Assembly (NCBI RefSeq): GCF_030285365.1
Contig: NZ_JASVDS010000002.1
Span: 1,054,001-1,118,000, forward strand
DNA: 64,000 nt
Origin: Roseateles subflavus
Lineage (GTDB): Bacteria; Pseudomonadota; Gammaproteobacteria; Burkholderiales; Burkholderiaceae_C
Reading direction: 5' to 3'
In this document: positions 8,707 to 17,149 of the stretch, piece after piece
Position numbering within the stretch: position 1 is the first letter of the stretch
How the letters are laid out: each line of letters begins with the position of its first letter
Made by a program: the position numbers and the translations under genes
Notes under the pieces: model-generated
The model's database searches: none
The model's input: the letters and a program-made list of their open reading frames with translations, nothing else
Told to the model about the DNA's origin: nothing

Positions 8707-10143
8707 TCAGGCGGGGTGAAGTTCCGACGGGTGACGTCCGGTGGTGCTGGTGAGGCCGGAGCCGGGGGTGTCGATCACCGGTGACGTGCCGAAGGCCTGC
8801 TGGAAGGCATGGCTGGCGCGCAGGACCGTGAGATCGTCGTACTGACGGCCGATGAGCTGAAGACCGATGGGCAGGCCCTCGCTGCCGATGCCGGCGTGGA
8901 CGGTGGCTGCTGGCAGACCCAGCTGATTGCACCAGGGGGTGTAGAGCGGGTAGGGGGGATCGCGGTGCAGGTCGGCGCTGATGGCAGGGGCCACGGTGGG
9001 GTGGGTCGGGCACAGGATGAGGTCATGCTGAGTGAAGAACTCGTTCACTTCCCGCCCGCAGTCGCCACGCCGTGTCAGGGCCTCCAGGATGCTGTGGGGA
9101 GGGAGCTCTCGCCCGGCGTCGATCAAGGCCTTCAGTGAGGGATCCAGCGAGCGTGCGGCGTCGCCGAGGGAGTCGGCGAGTCTTGCGGCAAAGGCGCTCC
9201 ACAGCACGCCGTGAATTTGCAGGCATTGAAGGATGGCGGGCGGGTCGGCCAGTTCGACGACGGCTCCGAGCGACTCCAGCAACGTGGCGCTTCGCTTGAG
9301 CGTTGCCAGGATCTCCGGGTCCGGCAGGCGGTCCAGTCCCAGCGAGGGGCTGACGGCGATTCGCAGGCGTGGAAGTGGGGCTCTCAGGGTGGATCGATAG
9401 TCGATGGGGTCATAGGGCAGTGCGTACCAGTCGCGCGGGTCGGGTCTCGCGATGATGTTCATCAGGGCGGCGGCATCCTCGGTCGTGCGAGCCATGGGTC
9501 CGACGTGGCTCAGCAGGGCGAACGCGCCTCGCGGGTGATGAGGGACGCGCCCGAAGCTTGGCTTGAGGCCGTAGATGCCCGTGAAGGCGGCAGGAATCCG
9601 GATCGAGCCGCCGCCGTCCGTGCCGAGGGCCAGCGGCGCGAGGCCCGCGGCGACCGCGGCTGCGGCGCCGCTGCTTGAGCCGCCGGGGGTGTGCAGCAGG
9701 TTCCAGGGATTGCGGGTGACGCCCGTCAGGGGGCTGTCGCTCGTGATCTTGTGGGCGAAGTCGGGCAGGGTGGTCTTGCCGAAGATGACGGCGCCGGCCT
9801 CCCGGAGGCGCTGCACGGCGGGGCTGTCGGGAATCTGGGCGCGCTCATCGCCGATGGCCAGCGAGCCGAAGCGTGTCGGCATGTCGCCAGTGCCCAGGTT
9901 GTCCTTGATGGAGACGGGGATGCCATCCAGCGAGCCCAGGGCCTTGCCGGCGCGCCAGCGGGCCTCCGAGGCGCGTGCCTGCTCCAGGGCGCTTTCCGGA
10001 TTCATGGCGCAGAAGGCGTTGAGATCCGGGGCCAGTTGCTCATGTCGGGCCAGCAGCGCCTGCGTGGTCTCGACGGGCGACAGGCTCTTGGTGGCATAGA
10101 GACCGACAAGCTCGGTGGCGCTCAGCTGGTGTATTCGTGACAT
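8707..10143 (-). CDS. Amidase signature family hydrolase (amidase 1)
   Basis: 478 residues. The catalytic Lys lies in PVSIKDNLG, the glycine/serine-rich TPGGSSSGAAAAVAAG block holds the cis-Ser and nucleophile Ser, and LGTDGGGSIRIPAAF closes the Ser-cis-Ser-Lys signature. Such enzymes hydrolyse carboxamides to acid plus ammonia. AAGGAG lies five bases before ATG 10143. It is divergent from the ABC transporter operon, which contains a second amidase (15114) of similar length and order, so the two probably act on the same or successive substrates. The substrate cannot be read from sequence. GatA is unlikely because gatB/gatC are absent. Confidence 0.85.
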   Translation of the reverse strand: MSRIHQLSATELVGLYATKSLSPVETTQALLARHEQLAPDLNAFCAMNPESALEQARASEARWRAGKALGSLDGIPVSIKDNLGTGDMPTRFGSLAIGDERAQIPDSPAVQRLREAGAVIFGKTTLPDFAHKITSDSPLTGVTRNPWNLLHTPGGSSSGAAAAVAAGLAPLALGTDGGGSIRIPAAFTGIYGLKPSFGRVPHHPRGAFALLSHVGPMARTTEDAAALMNIIARPDPRDWYALPYDPIDYRSTLRAPLPRLRIAVSPSLGLDRLPDPEILATLKRSATLLESLGAVVELADPPAILQCLQIHGVLWSAFAARLADSLGDAARSLDPSLKALIDAGRELPPHSILEALTRRGDCGREVNEFFTQHDLILCPTHPTVAPAISADLHRDPPYPLYTPWCNQLGLPAATVHAGIGSEGLPIGLQLIGRQYDDLTVLRASHAFQQAFGTSPVIDTPGSGLTSTTGRHPSELHPA

Positions 10144-10328
10144 CGTTGCTCCTTGAGTGTGAATCATGCTAATAAATCAAAGGCACTCAGCGCAAGGAAA
10201 GAAGAAGTAATGAGCGTCTTCATCCACTTCATTGACGATCACATCCATTGTTCATCGAGTCAAACGGAGGATGATGGCAGTCCCATAGAGGGTAAGCACC
10301 TATCTTTCACTTGTGTGACGCAGGTCTA

Positions 10329-10340
10329 TTATGATCATAA
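10329..10340. promoter_or_regulatory. Perfect palindrome TTATGATCATAA overlapping a -10 candidate (putative operator)
   Basis: A 12-bp perfect palindrome in the A+T-rich divergent region between amidase 1 and the ABC operon. It overlaps a plus-strand TATTAT (10327-10332) that could be the -10 element. A site here would block the transporter operon. The GntR protein at 17150 is the obvious candidate regulator, but this is inference. A related A+T stretch (TTATGATGATGAA) occurs in the porin upstream region near 8627. Confidence 0.4.
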
Positions 10341-10357
10341 ATAAACAAGGAGCCAAG

Positions 10358-10501
10358 ATGACAGAAATTGCAGAGTGGGGATCGAGGTGGACGGTGGCGC
10401 ATCCTGGTGCCACGTGTTCCCAGGTGCCGGTGTGGTGGGGTGAAGGCCCTGCGTTCTCCGGTGCGGCGTCAGGGGCTGCAGGCGAGGTGTGCGATGACTG
10501 A
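10358..10501 (+). CDS. Possible 47-residue leader ORF coupled to the ABC permease gene
   Basis: ATG 10358 is preceded by AAGGAG at a good distance. The frame runs 47 codons and stops at TGA 10499-10501, overlapping the permease start ATG 10494. The product (MTEIAEWGSRWTVAHP and so on) resembles nothing I know and is rich in Gly, Ala, Trp and Val. It could be a translated leader that couples ribosome flow into the operon, or a chance frame beside a real ribosome site. Confidence 0.3.
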   Translation: MTEIAEWGSRWTVAHPGATCSQVPVWWGEGPAFSGAASGAAGEVCDD

Positions 10502-11381
10502 CGCCCTGCTGCTGTTGCTCAATGTGCTGAGTCAGGTCAGCGTTCTGGCGTTGATCGCGCTGGGTCTGGCGATCGTTTTCGGCATGATGGACATCGTCAA
10601 CCTGGCGCATGGCGAGTTCGTCACCCTGGGGGCCTTCACGCTCGCTGCCATGCAGCACGCCGGAGGAACGCAGGCGTTCTGGCTGGCACTGGTGGTGGCG
10701 CCCCTGGTGGGCGCCGCAGCCGGCTGGCTTCTCGAAGTCACGGTCATCCGGCTGCTGTACCGGCGGACGCTGGACACCCTCCTCGCGACCTACGCCGTCA
10801 GCCTGATCGTCCAGAAGCTGCTGGAGCTGGGCTTCGGCAAGCATCCCCAGCTGGTCCAGACCCCCTTGCAAGGGGCGTTGTCCATCGGCCAGGCGGAGTA
10901 CCCCGCGTATCGCCTGTTCGTGATCGTCACCAGCCTGGTGGTCATCGCCGTGTCAGCCCTGGTGTTCACGCGCACACGCTTCGGCATCCACCTGCGTGCC
11001 GTGATCCAGAACCCCCTGATGGCGGAGGGGCTGGGCATCAACACGCGTCGCATGAACCGCGTCGCCTTCGCGTTCGGGGCCTCGCTCGCGGCATTCGCAG
11101 GGGTGCTCATCGCTCCCCTGGTCTCCGTGGAGAGTCATCTCGGCCTGACCTACCTGAGCAAGGCCTTCTTCGTGATCGTGGTCGGTGGCATCGGCTCGAT
11201 CCTCGGCGCGGTCGCGGGCAGTGCCTTGATTGGCGGTGCCGAGACCCTCATGAACTACCGAGTGGATCCCTCCATGGCCTCGGCCCTGGTGCTCCTGATG
11301 GCCATCGTGCTCATCCGGCTGAAACCTCAGGGGCTGGTCCCTGGATTCAGCGCGGCCCACCAACTGCTGGGCAAGGGGTGA
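10494..11381 (+). CDS. Branched-chain amino acid/urea-amide type ABC transporter permease (LivH/UrtB-like)
   Basis: 295 residues, almost entirely membrane segments. The family hallmark GLAIVFGMMDIVNLAHGEF is near the N-terminus and the cytoplasmic coupling region is RAVIQNPLMAEGLGINTRR. It is the first of two permeases of a five-component uptake system encoded in order permease, permease, ATPase, ATPase, binding protein. The set is followed by an amidase and preceded by another, so the likely cargo is an amide. The ATPases are closer to the urea/short-chain amide group than to classical LivG/LivF. Confidence 0.85.
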   Translation: MTDALLLLLNVLSQVSVLALIALGLAIVFGMMDIVNLAHGEFVTLGAFTLAAMQHAGGTQAFWLALVVAPLVGAAAGWLLEVTVIRLLYRRTLDTLLATYAVSLIVQKLLELGFGKHPQLVQTPLQGALSIGQAEYPAYRLFVIVTSLVVIAVSALVFTRTRFGIHLRAVIQNPLMAEGLGINTRRMNRVAFAFGASLAAFAGVLIAPLVSVESHLGLTYLSKAFFVIVVGGIGSILGAVAGSALIGGAETLMNYRVDPSMASALVLLMAIVLIRLKPQGLVPGFSAAHQLLGKG

Positions 11382-11384
11382 GCC

Positions 11385-12443
11385 ATGCGACATCGCCTGA
11401 TTGCACTGAAAGCGCTCATGCGCCAGCCCGCGCTGTCGAGCAGTGAGCGGCGCGTTCTCTGCTTGGGCGGCCTGGCCGTGGTGTGCCTGGCTGCCGTGCC
11501 CTGGTTCTCGTCCTCCTATGCGACGACGGCCATGCGGGATGCCCTGATCCTCGGGATCTTCGCCCTGAGCTATGACCTGCTATGGGGGAGGGGCATGGTG
11601 CTGACGCTCGGCCACGCCGTCTTCTTCGGTGTGGGGGCCTATGGCGTGGCGATCGCCACGACGCAGCTGCAATGGAGTTGGCTGCAGGGGCTCATTCTCG
11701 GAATGGGGGCCGCCATGGTCATCGCTGGCGCCGTCGGCTACTTCCTGCTCTATGCGGGCGTGCGGCTGCACTTCTTCGCGGTGATCACCATGGCCATCCT
11801 GCTCATCACGCGACAGCTGGCAACGAGCTGGCAGTCGGTGACCGGGGGAGACGTGGGCATCCTGGGCATTCCGGGCATCCACCTGAGTCTGCTCGGCTGG
11901 GATGCGGACCTGTCGGACGAGCGCTCGTCCTACCTTCTGGCCCTGGCTGCCCTGGTGCTGTCCACCGTGCTGGCCTGGCGCCTGGTTCGCACACGCTATG
12001 GACTCGTCCTGGCCGCCATCGGCATGAATGAGTTTCGCGCCAAGCACTGCGGGTTCGACACCTCGTGGCACCTGGTGCTGGTGTTTGTCATCTCCGCCGG
12101 CCTGGCTGCCTTCAGCGGGGCGCTGTATGCGGGCACCGCGGGCGTCGTGGCGCCGGACCTGTTCTCGATCCTGATGTCCACGGAGGTGATTCTCTGGGTC
12201 GCTGTGGGTGGGCGCGGGACGCTCGTCGGCCCGCTGATCGCCGCCATCTTCTTCACCCGCGTCCAGCAGGAGGTGAGCAGCTACAGCACCGACCTCTGGC
12301 CGCTGATGCTTGGCGTGCTGTTCCTGGTCTGTGTCCTGACCCTGCCGCAAGGCATCGTCGGACTCTTCCACCGGATGCGATCCTCGAAAGGCGAGGCGCC
12401 GGTCACCAAGGACGCCGTCGCAGGTGCGGGAGGTGAGCCATGA
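11385..12443 (+). CDS. ABC transporter permease, second subunit (LivM/UrtC-like)
   Basis: 352 residues. After a basic N-terminus it has the LivM/UrtC core: LGIFALSYDLLWGRGMVLTLGHAVFF in part, then LVRTRYGLVLAAIGMNEFRA, the coupling-helix region. About nine to ten hydrophobic segments are visible. The start lies three bases after the first permease stop, and the stop overlaps the ATPase start (ATGA), showing tight translational coupling. It pairs with the 10494 product to form the transmembrane channel. Confidence 0.85.
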   Translation: MRHRLIALKALMRQPALSSSERRVLCLGGLAVVCLAAVPWFSSSYATTAMRDALILGIFALSYDLLWGRGMVLTLGHAVFFGVGAYGVAIATTQLQWSWLQGLILGMGAAMVIAGAVGYFLLYAGVRLHFFAVITMAILLITRQLATSWQSVTGGDVGILGIPGIHLSLLGWDADLSDERSSYLLALAALVLSTVLAWRLVRTRYGLVLAAIGMNEFRAKHCGFDTSWHLVLVFVISAGLAAFSGALYAGTAGVVAPDLFSILMSTEVILWVAVGGRGTLVGPLIAAIFFTRVQQEVSSYSTDLWPLMLGVLFLVCVLTLPQGIVGLFHRMRSSKGEAPVTKDAVAGAGGEP

Positions 12444-13189
12444 GCGCGGCATCGTCACTGTTGCAGGCGGTGAAGATGAACGTCTCCTTTGGCGGCATCC
12501 AGGCCGTGAAGGACGTGCATCTGGACGTGGGTTTCCAGGACCTGCTGTGCGTCATCGGGCCCAACGGTGCGGGCAAGAGCACCTTGCTGAGCCTGCTGTC
12601 GGGAACCCTGCGTCCGAGCAGTGGTCGTCTGCTCTTCGAAGGCCGGGACCTGACCCGGGAGCCGCCTCACGAGTTCGCCAGGCGCGGCGTGATCCGGAAG
12701 TTCCAGGGGACCAACCTCTTTCAGTGGCTCTCGGTGCGAGACAACCTCATCGTGGCCGGGCAAGGGGTGTCTGCCGACCGCGAAGGTCCAGCGCCGGACC
12801 TCGACGAGATGCTGTCCTTGATCGGCTTGCGACACCGGAGCTCCGATATCGCCGAATGCCTGCCACACGGTGAGCGTCAATGGCTGGAGATCGGCATGGC
12901 CTTGATGTGCCGGCCGCGCCTGCTGCTGCTTGACGAACCGGCGGCCGGCATGAGCGTCGAAGGGGTTCGCCGGATGGCAGATCTGCTACGGCGCCTGTCC
13001 CGGGACATGGCGGTGGTGGTCATTGAGCACGACATCGACTTCGTGCGTCAGCTGCGATGCCGGACGATGGTGCTCCATCAGGGCGAGGTGATCCGGCAGG
13101 GCAGCTTTGTCACGATCGAAAAGGACGAGGAGGTGCGCCACATCTACCTCGGACGAGGAAAAGGGGGGCGAGATGCTCGACGTGCGTGA
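12440..13189 (+). CDS. ABC transporter ATPase (UrtD/LivG-like)
   Basis: 249 residues. Walker A GPNGAGKST, the signature loop in the variant LPHGERQWLEIG, Walker B LLLLDEPAAGM and the switch VVIEHDIDF are all present. The HGE(R/K)QWLEIG variant in place of LSGGQ is typical of UrtD-type ATPases of urea/amide transporters, supporting an amide-like cargo. It overlaps the preceding permease by 4 bp and the next ATPase by 17 bp. Confidence 0.88.
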   Translation: MSAASSLLQAVKMNVSFGGIQAVKDVHLDVGFQDLLCVIGPNGAGKSTLLSLLSGTLRPSSGRLLFEGRDLTREPPHEFARRGVIRKFQGTNLFQWLSVRDNLIVAGQGVSADREGPAPDLDEMLSLIGLRHRSSDIAECLPHGERQWLEIGMALMCRPRLLLLDEPAAGMSVEGVRRMADLLRRLSRDMAVVVIEHDIDFVRQLRCRTMVLHQGEVIRQGSFVTIEKDEEVRHIYLGRGKGGRDARRA

Positions 13190-13859
13190 ACTGTGCGCCG
13201 GCTACGGCGGGGCGCAGATCCTGGATCGGGTGCACTTCCACCTGGCAAAGGGCGAGGTGCTGGGCATCCTCGGACGCAATGGCGCGGGGAAGTCCACGCT
13301 GGTCAAGGCCGTGATGGGCATGCTGCCCGAGACGCGCGGCAGCATCGAGTTCCGCGGGCAGCAGCTGCTGGGCCTTCCGACGTACCGTATCGGGCGCATC
13401 GGTGTCAGCCTGGTGCCGCAAGGGCGATGGATCTTTCCCAAGCTGTCCGTCCAGCAGAACCTCGAGGCCGCCTGCCCGGTGGGGCAGGACCCGCCAGACG
13501 TCATCTTCACCTACTTCCCGGTGCTCCGGCACCGGCTGCGTCAGATGGGCGGCACGATGTCCGGCGGCGAGCAGCAGATGCTGGCCATTGCCCGCGCGAT
13601 GTGCGCGCGCCCGAAGGTGCTGCTGCTGGACGAACCGTCCGACGGCGTGCAGCCCAACATTGTCCAGATGCTGGGCGAGCTGATCCCGAGCCTCTGCAAG
13701 GAACTCGAGATCTCGGCGGTCCTGGTCGAACAGAACCTGGACCTCGTGATGAACGCGGCGCAGCGCTGGCTGGTCCTGGAGCGCGGGCGCATCGTCCACG
13801 AAGGCCGGCAGACCGGCGCCGATGAGCTTCATGCGCTGGAAGGCCTGCTGGGCGTTTGA
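13173..13859 (+). CDS. ABC transporter ATPase (UrtE/LivF-like)
   Basis: 228 residues, beginning MLDVRELCAGYGGAQILDRV. Walker A is GRNGAGKST, the Q-loop region GVSLVPQGRWIFPKLSV, the signature MSGGEQQMLAIARA and Walker B LLLDEPSDGVQP. SDGVQPNIV resembles the UrtE form (SEGIQPSII). ATG 13173 was preferred to upstream frame starts because it follows a purine-rich GAGGAAAAGGGG site and matches family N-termini. It forms the second half of the heterodimeric ATPase. Confidence 0.88.
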   Translation: MLDVRELCAGYGGAQILDRVHFHLAKGEVLGILGRNGAGKSTLVKAVMGMLPETRGSIEFRGQQLLGLPTYRIGRIGVSLVPQGRWIFPKLSVQQNLEAACPVGQDPPDVIFTYFPVLRHRLRQMGGTMSGGEQQMLAIARAMCARPKVLLLDEPSDGVQPNIVQMLGELIPSLCKELEISAVLVEQNLDLVMNAAQRWLVLERGRIVHEGRQTGADELHALEGLLGV

Positions 13860-13904
13860 CCGCATGACCTGCCCTTGACTGTTTCCCCGTCCCGTCCCTC
13901 CAAC

Positions 13905-13921
13905 TTCCTTGATGCAAGGAA
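13905..13921 (+). other. 7-bp hairpin next to the ribosome site of the binding-protein gene
   Basis: TTCCTTG (13905-13911), loop ATG, CAAGGAA (13915-13921). The right arm abuts and partly overlaps the AAAGGA ribosome site (13920-13925) of the next gene. It lies in the only sizeable gap (73 bp) within the operon, where transcript processing often raises binding-protein output. Role inferred only. Confidence 0.35.
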
Positions 13922-13932
13922 AGGATTCCTTC

Positions 13933-15117
13933 ATGAAACATGCAGAGATTCAGCGTCGTGCCCTGCTGCGAGGTGCCGTTGCGGGCATGGCCTGCAGCAT
14001 GGCGCCAGCGATCGTCCGTGCCGCGGAGCCGATGAAGATTGGTGTCCTGGCGCCCTTCAGCGGCCCGCTGGCCCGCGTGGCTGAGACGAACCGCAACTGC
14101 CTGAAGCTGGCAGTGGACGAAGTCAACGCAGCGGGGGGGCTGCTGGGTCAGCCCTTGAAGATCGTGGCTGAGGACACCCAGATGTCCGCCAAGGTGGCGC
14201 TCGACAAGGCACGCAAGCTGCTGATCGGCGATGGCGTCTCCATGATCACCGGGATGGTGCTGCCCTTCGAGCGCGAGGCGGCCCTGCAGGTGGCGGGGCG
14301 CGTCCAGCGTCTGGTGGTGTTTCCCAATTTTGACGAAGGGCGCTGTCATCCCCTGCTGGTCACCACGGGGCTGTCCCCCAACCAGCGGGTCGACCCGCTG
14401 GTGGACTGGGCGGCCAAGAACGGGGGCAAGTCCTACTTCGTGCTGGTCTCCGATATCGGCAGCAACCGGAGCGTGCTCGTCCCGCAGATCCAGGCCGCCA
14501 TCGAACGCGAGGGGGGCAAGCTGATCGGCACGCGCTACTTCCCCTTCGGGACCCGGGACTATGGCCCGGTGCTGCAGCAGATCCAGGGCCTGGCCCCTGA
14601 CGTGGTCTGGCACAGCATCGGCGACGATCCGGTGAGCTTTGTGAAGCAGTACCACAGCTTCGGCATGAAGCCCCAGCTCATCACCGACATCACGCACGAG
14701 TCCCTGGCGATGGCGACGGAAGGCGCGTCGGCAGGGACCGTGGGCGTGTCACCCTATTTCATGGCCGTGCAAACCCCCGAGAACCAGCGCTTCCTGGACG
14801 CCTACACGCGGCAGTTCTCGGAGTCGACGCCGCTGCGCGTCGGTGGGCACGTGGTGATGCTGCCGCATGGCGAGAGCACCTACACCGGGATGAAGCTGTT
14901 CGCCGCCGCTGTGGCCAAGACGGGGCGGGCGGATGCCTCGTCGGTCAAGGCCGCGGTCTCGGGCGTGGTCATCAACGCACCTCGCGGTCGTGTGGTGCTC
15001 GGCCCGGGCGGCTCGCATCTCGATGGCGTGGCCTTGGTGGCGCGCGCCCGGGCCGACGGGACGTTCCAGTTGCTGGACACCACCCAGACGGTTCCTGTTC
15101 GCTGCATGGCGGGATGA
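13933..15117 (+). CDS. ABC transporter periplasmic substrate-binding protein (amide/urea type)
   Basis: 394 residues. The N-terminus QRRALLRGAVAGMACSMAPA then a probable cleavage after VRAAE resembles a twin-arginine signal. The mature protein starts PMKIGVLAPFSGPLA, the usual opening of type I periplasmic binding proteins (Peripla_BP_6; LivJ/AmiC/UrtA). LAVDEVNAAGGLLGQPLKIV is equally typical. ATG 13933 follows AAAGGA by seven bases. It delivers cargo to the permeases encoded upstream. The stop overlaps the next amidase start. The ligand is not deducible. Confidence 0.87.
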   Translation: MKHAEIQRRALLRGAVAGMACSMAPAIVRAAEPMKIGVLAPFSGPLARVAETNRNCLKLAVDEVNAAGGLLGQPLKIVAEDTQMSAKVALDKARKLLIGDGVSMITGMVLPFEREAALQVAGRVQRLVVFPNFDEGRCHPLLVTTGLSPNQRVDPLVDWAAKNGGKSYFVLVSDIGSNRSVLVPQIQAAIEREGGKLIGTRYFPFGTRDYGPVLQQIQGLAPDVVWHSIGDDPVSFVKQYHSFGMKPQLITDITHESLAMATEGASAGTVGVSPYFMAVQTPENQRFLDAYTRQFSESTPLRVGGHVVMLPHGESTYTGMKLFAAAVAKTGRADASSVKAAVSGVVINAPRGRVVLGPGGSHLDGVALVARARADGTFQLLDTTQTVPVRCMAG

Positions 15118-16529
15118 TGGAAGACGTGCTTGACATGTCTGCGAGCGACTTGATGCTCGCCTACCGTGAGGGTGCGCTGTCGCCCGTTGCCGTCCTGCAT
15201 GCTGTCCTCGACCAGGTGGGCCGTCTGGATGATCGAATCCAGGCGTTCCGGGAGGTGGACGCGGAGGGCGCCCTGCGTGACGCTCGCGCGTCGGAACAGC
15301 GATGGCGGCAGGGGATGCCCTGTGGCCAGCTTGACGGGGTGCCGGTGTCCGTCAAGGACATGATCGCAACGCGTGGCATGTCCACGCGCTTCGGTTCGCG
15401 CACCGTGCCGTCCGACTATCTGGTCGACGTGGATGCCCCGAGTGTCGAACTGCTGCGACGCGCCGGTGCGGTGATCTTCGGCAAGACGACCACGACCGAG
15501 TTCGGCAACAAGATCGTCAGCGACAGTCCCCTGACGGGCGTCACCTGCAATCCCTGGGACCTGACGAAGACATCCGGGGGCAGCAGCAGCGGCGCGGGGG
15601 CGGCGCTTGCCGCGCGCATGGGGCCACTGGCTGTGGGGACGGACGGCGGAGGCTCCATCCGTGTTCCCGCAGCCTGGAACGGCGTGTGCGGGCTGAAGCC
15701 CTCATTCAAGCGCGTGCCCACCATGGAGCCCCACAACGTGGGCGAGCTGTCCAACGTGGGCCCGATGGCGCGCACGGTGCAGGACCTGGCCCTGATGCTC
15801 AACGTGATGGCTCGCCCCTGGCCTCGCGACTGGCAGTCGTTCGGGGGGCCGGTAGAGGACTTCTGCCGAGGTCTGAACCGCGGGGTCGAAGGCCTGCGGG
15901 TGGCCTTCAGCGTGAACCTGGGGATCGTCGCCGTTGACCCGCAGATCGCCCGGGCCACGCTCGACGCCGGGCTTCTCCTGGAGCAGCAGGGCGCGCGCAT
16001 GACCTGGCTTGAAGCCGTCGAGCCGCTGCAGGGCTACCTGCAGAGCGAGATGCACAGCATTCAATGGATGGCCCGATCCGAACAGTTGGTCCGCCAGACG
16101 CCGGAACCCCTGCGGTCCCTGATGGATCCCGAGATCCTCGACCTCGCGGAGTGTGGTCGTCGCCTGCCGGCATCCCGTCTCATGGATGCGATGAAGGCGC
16201 GCATGGAACTGGCCGGGGCCATGCACGCCTTCTTCGACTCGTACGACGTGCTGGTGTGTCCCACGTTCCATCGCTTCCCGCCAGCGGCACCGGGCTTGCC
16301 TCCGGACATGCGAACGGCGCCGCCGCTGACATCCTGGTGCAACCAGACGCAGCAGCCGGCGGCCAGCGTGCCATGCGGATTGAGCGAGGACGGCCTGCCC
16401 ATCGGGCTGCAGGTGATCGGGCCTCGTCATCACGACGGCATGGTCCTGCGGGTCTGCCGCGCCTACGAGCGCGCACGTGGCGCGTTCCCGGCGCCGCCCC
16501 TGGTGCGTCACCACGAGGAGGCTTCATGA
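15114..16529 (+). CDS. Amidase signature family hydrolase (amidase 2)
   Basis: 471 residues. The catalytic Lys is in PVSVKDMIA, the serine block is TSGGSSSGAGAALAAR, and VGTDGGGSIRVPAAW completes the amidase signature. The layout mirrors amidase 1 at 8707, including DSPLTGVTCNPWDLT before the serine block, so the two are paralogues. The start overlaps the binding-protein stop, tying amide hydrolysis to uptake. The gene overlaps the AA_synth gene by 4 bp. C-terminal SWCNQTQQPAASVP resembles AtzE/aryl-amidase-type enzymes. Substrate unknown. Confidence 0.86.
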   Translation: MMEDVLDMSASDLMLAYREGALSPVAVLHAVLDQVGRLDDRIQAFREVDAEGALRDARASEQRWRQGMPCGQLDGVPVSVKDMIATRGMSTRFGSRTVPSDYLVDVDAPSVELLRRAGAVIFGKTTTTEFGNKIVSDSPLTGVTCNPWDLTKTSGGSSSGAGAALAARMGPLAVGTDGGGSIRVPAAWNGVCGLKPSFKRVPTMEPHNVGELSNVGPMARTVQDLALMLNVMARPWPRDWQSFGGPVEDFCRGLNRGVEGLRVAFSVNLGIVAVDPQIARATLDAGLLLEQQGARMTWLEAVEPLQGYLQSEMHSIQWMARSEQLVRQTPEPLRSLMDPEILDLAECGRRLPASRLMDAMKARMELAGAMHAFFDSYDVLVCPTFHRFPPAAPGLPPDMRTAPPLTSWCNQTQQPAASVPCGLSEDGLPIGLQVIGPRHHDGMVLRVCRAYERARGAFPAPPLVRHHEEAS

Positions 16530-17074
16530 GGATCAGGAAGTACTTCAGTCAGCTGGAGGATGTGCAGACCGAACAGGGGCGGCCCGTCGGGCGGCCGGTT
16601 CGGCGTGTGGTCACGGCCGCCGTGCTGGAAAACGAGTACGCGGGCCGTTGGCAGGAGGACCTGTCATCGCTCTACGAACTGGGACGGGACCTCGGGCATC
16701 AGCTGACCGCCTCGGCGCTGCAGCTCCTGGGCGGCGAGAGTGCATTGGTGGAGGCCTACGGGAAGGGGGCGCTAGTGGGCACCTCGGGCGAGCTCGAGCA
16801 CGCGGCAGCCCTGCTGCACCCGCTGTTCGGTAAGGCCGTCCGATCGCGCTTGATGCAGGCCCTCTCCATCATGCCGTCCACTGTGAAGCGGGCGGCGCCG
16901 GGAGCAACGCTCGACGTGCCGGTTCACAACGTCCTGGATCCCTGGAGCTTTGACCACTTCGACGCCGTCAGCTTCTCGATTGCCGATGCGCCGCATCCGC
17001 GCGAGATCGTGATCGTGCTGGCGCTGACCGAGGGCGGGCGCCCGCTGGCTCGCGTGCAGCCGCAACCCGGATGA
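16526..17074 (+). CDS. AA_synth (formerly DUF1185) family protein
   Basis: 182 residues. RIRKYFSQLEDVQTEQGRPVGRPVRRVV at the N-terminus (quoted in part), ENEYAGRWQEDLSSLYELG, and LVGTSGELEHAAALLHP with FGKAVRS match the AA_synth family (PF06684), described loosely as amino acid synthesis proteins; their biochemical role is unproven. Members often lie beside amidases and amide transporters. The start follows GAGGAG and overlaps the amidase stop (ATGA), so it belongs to the operon and probably helps process the amide or its product. Confidence 0.7.
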   Translation: MRIRKYFSQLEDVQTEQGRPVGRPVRRVVTAAVLENEYAGRWQEDLSSLYELGRDLGHQLTASALQLLGGESALVEAYGKGALVGTSGELEHAAALLHPLFGKAVRSRLMQALSIMPSTVKRAAPGATLDVPVHNVLDPWSFDHFDAVSFSIADAPHPREIVIVLALTEGGRPLARVQPQPG

Positions 17075-17149
17075 GCAGGGTATCCGTCCTCATGGGCTCG
17101 CGGGGCCCTACGGTATCATCGCCCGCAGCCAGGACAGCCGGGAGCGGCG

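Noticed and set aside
10153-10344. A 63-codon frame in the amidase/transporter intergenic region
   Set aside because: It starts at TTG with no ribosome site, overlaps the likely promoter and palindrome, and has no recognisable pattern.
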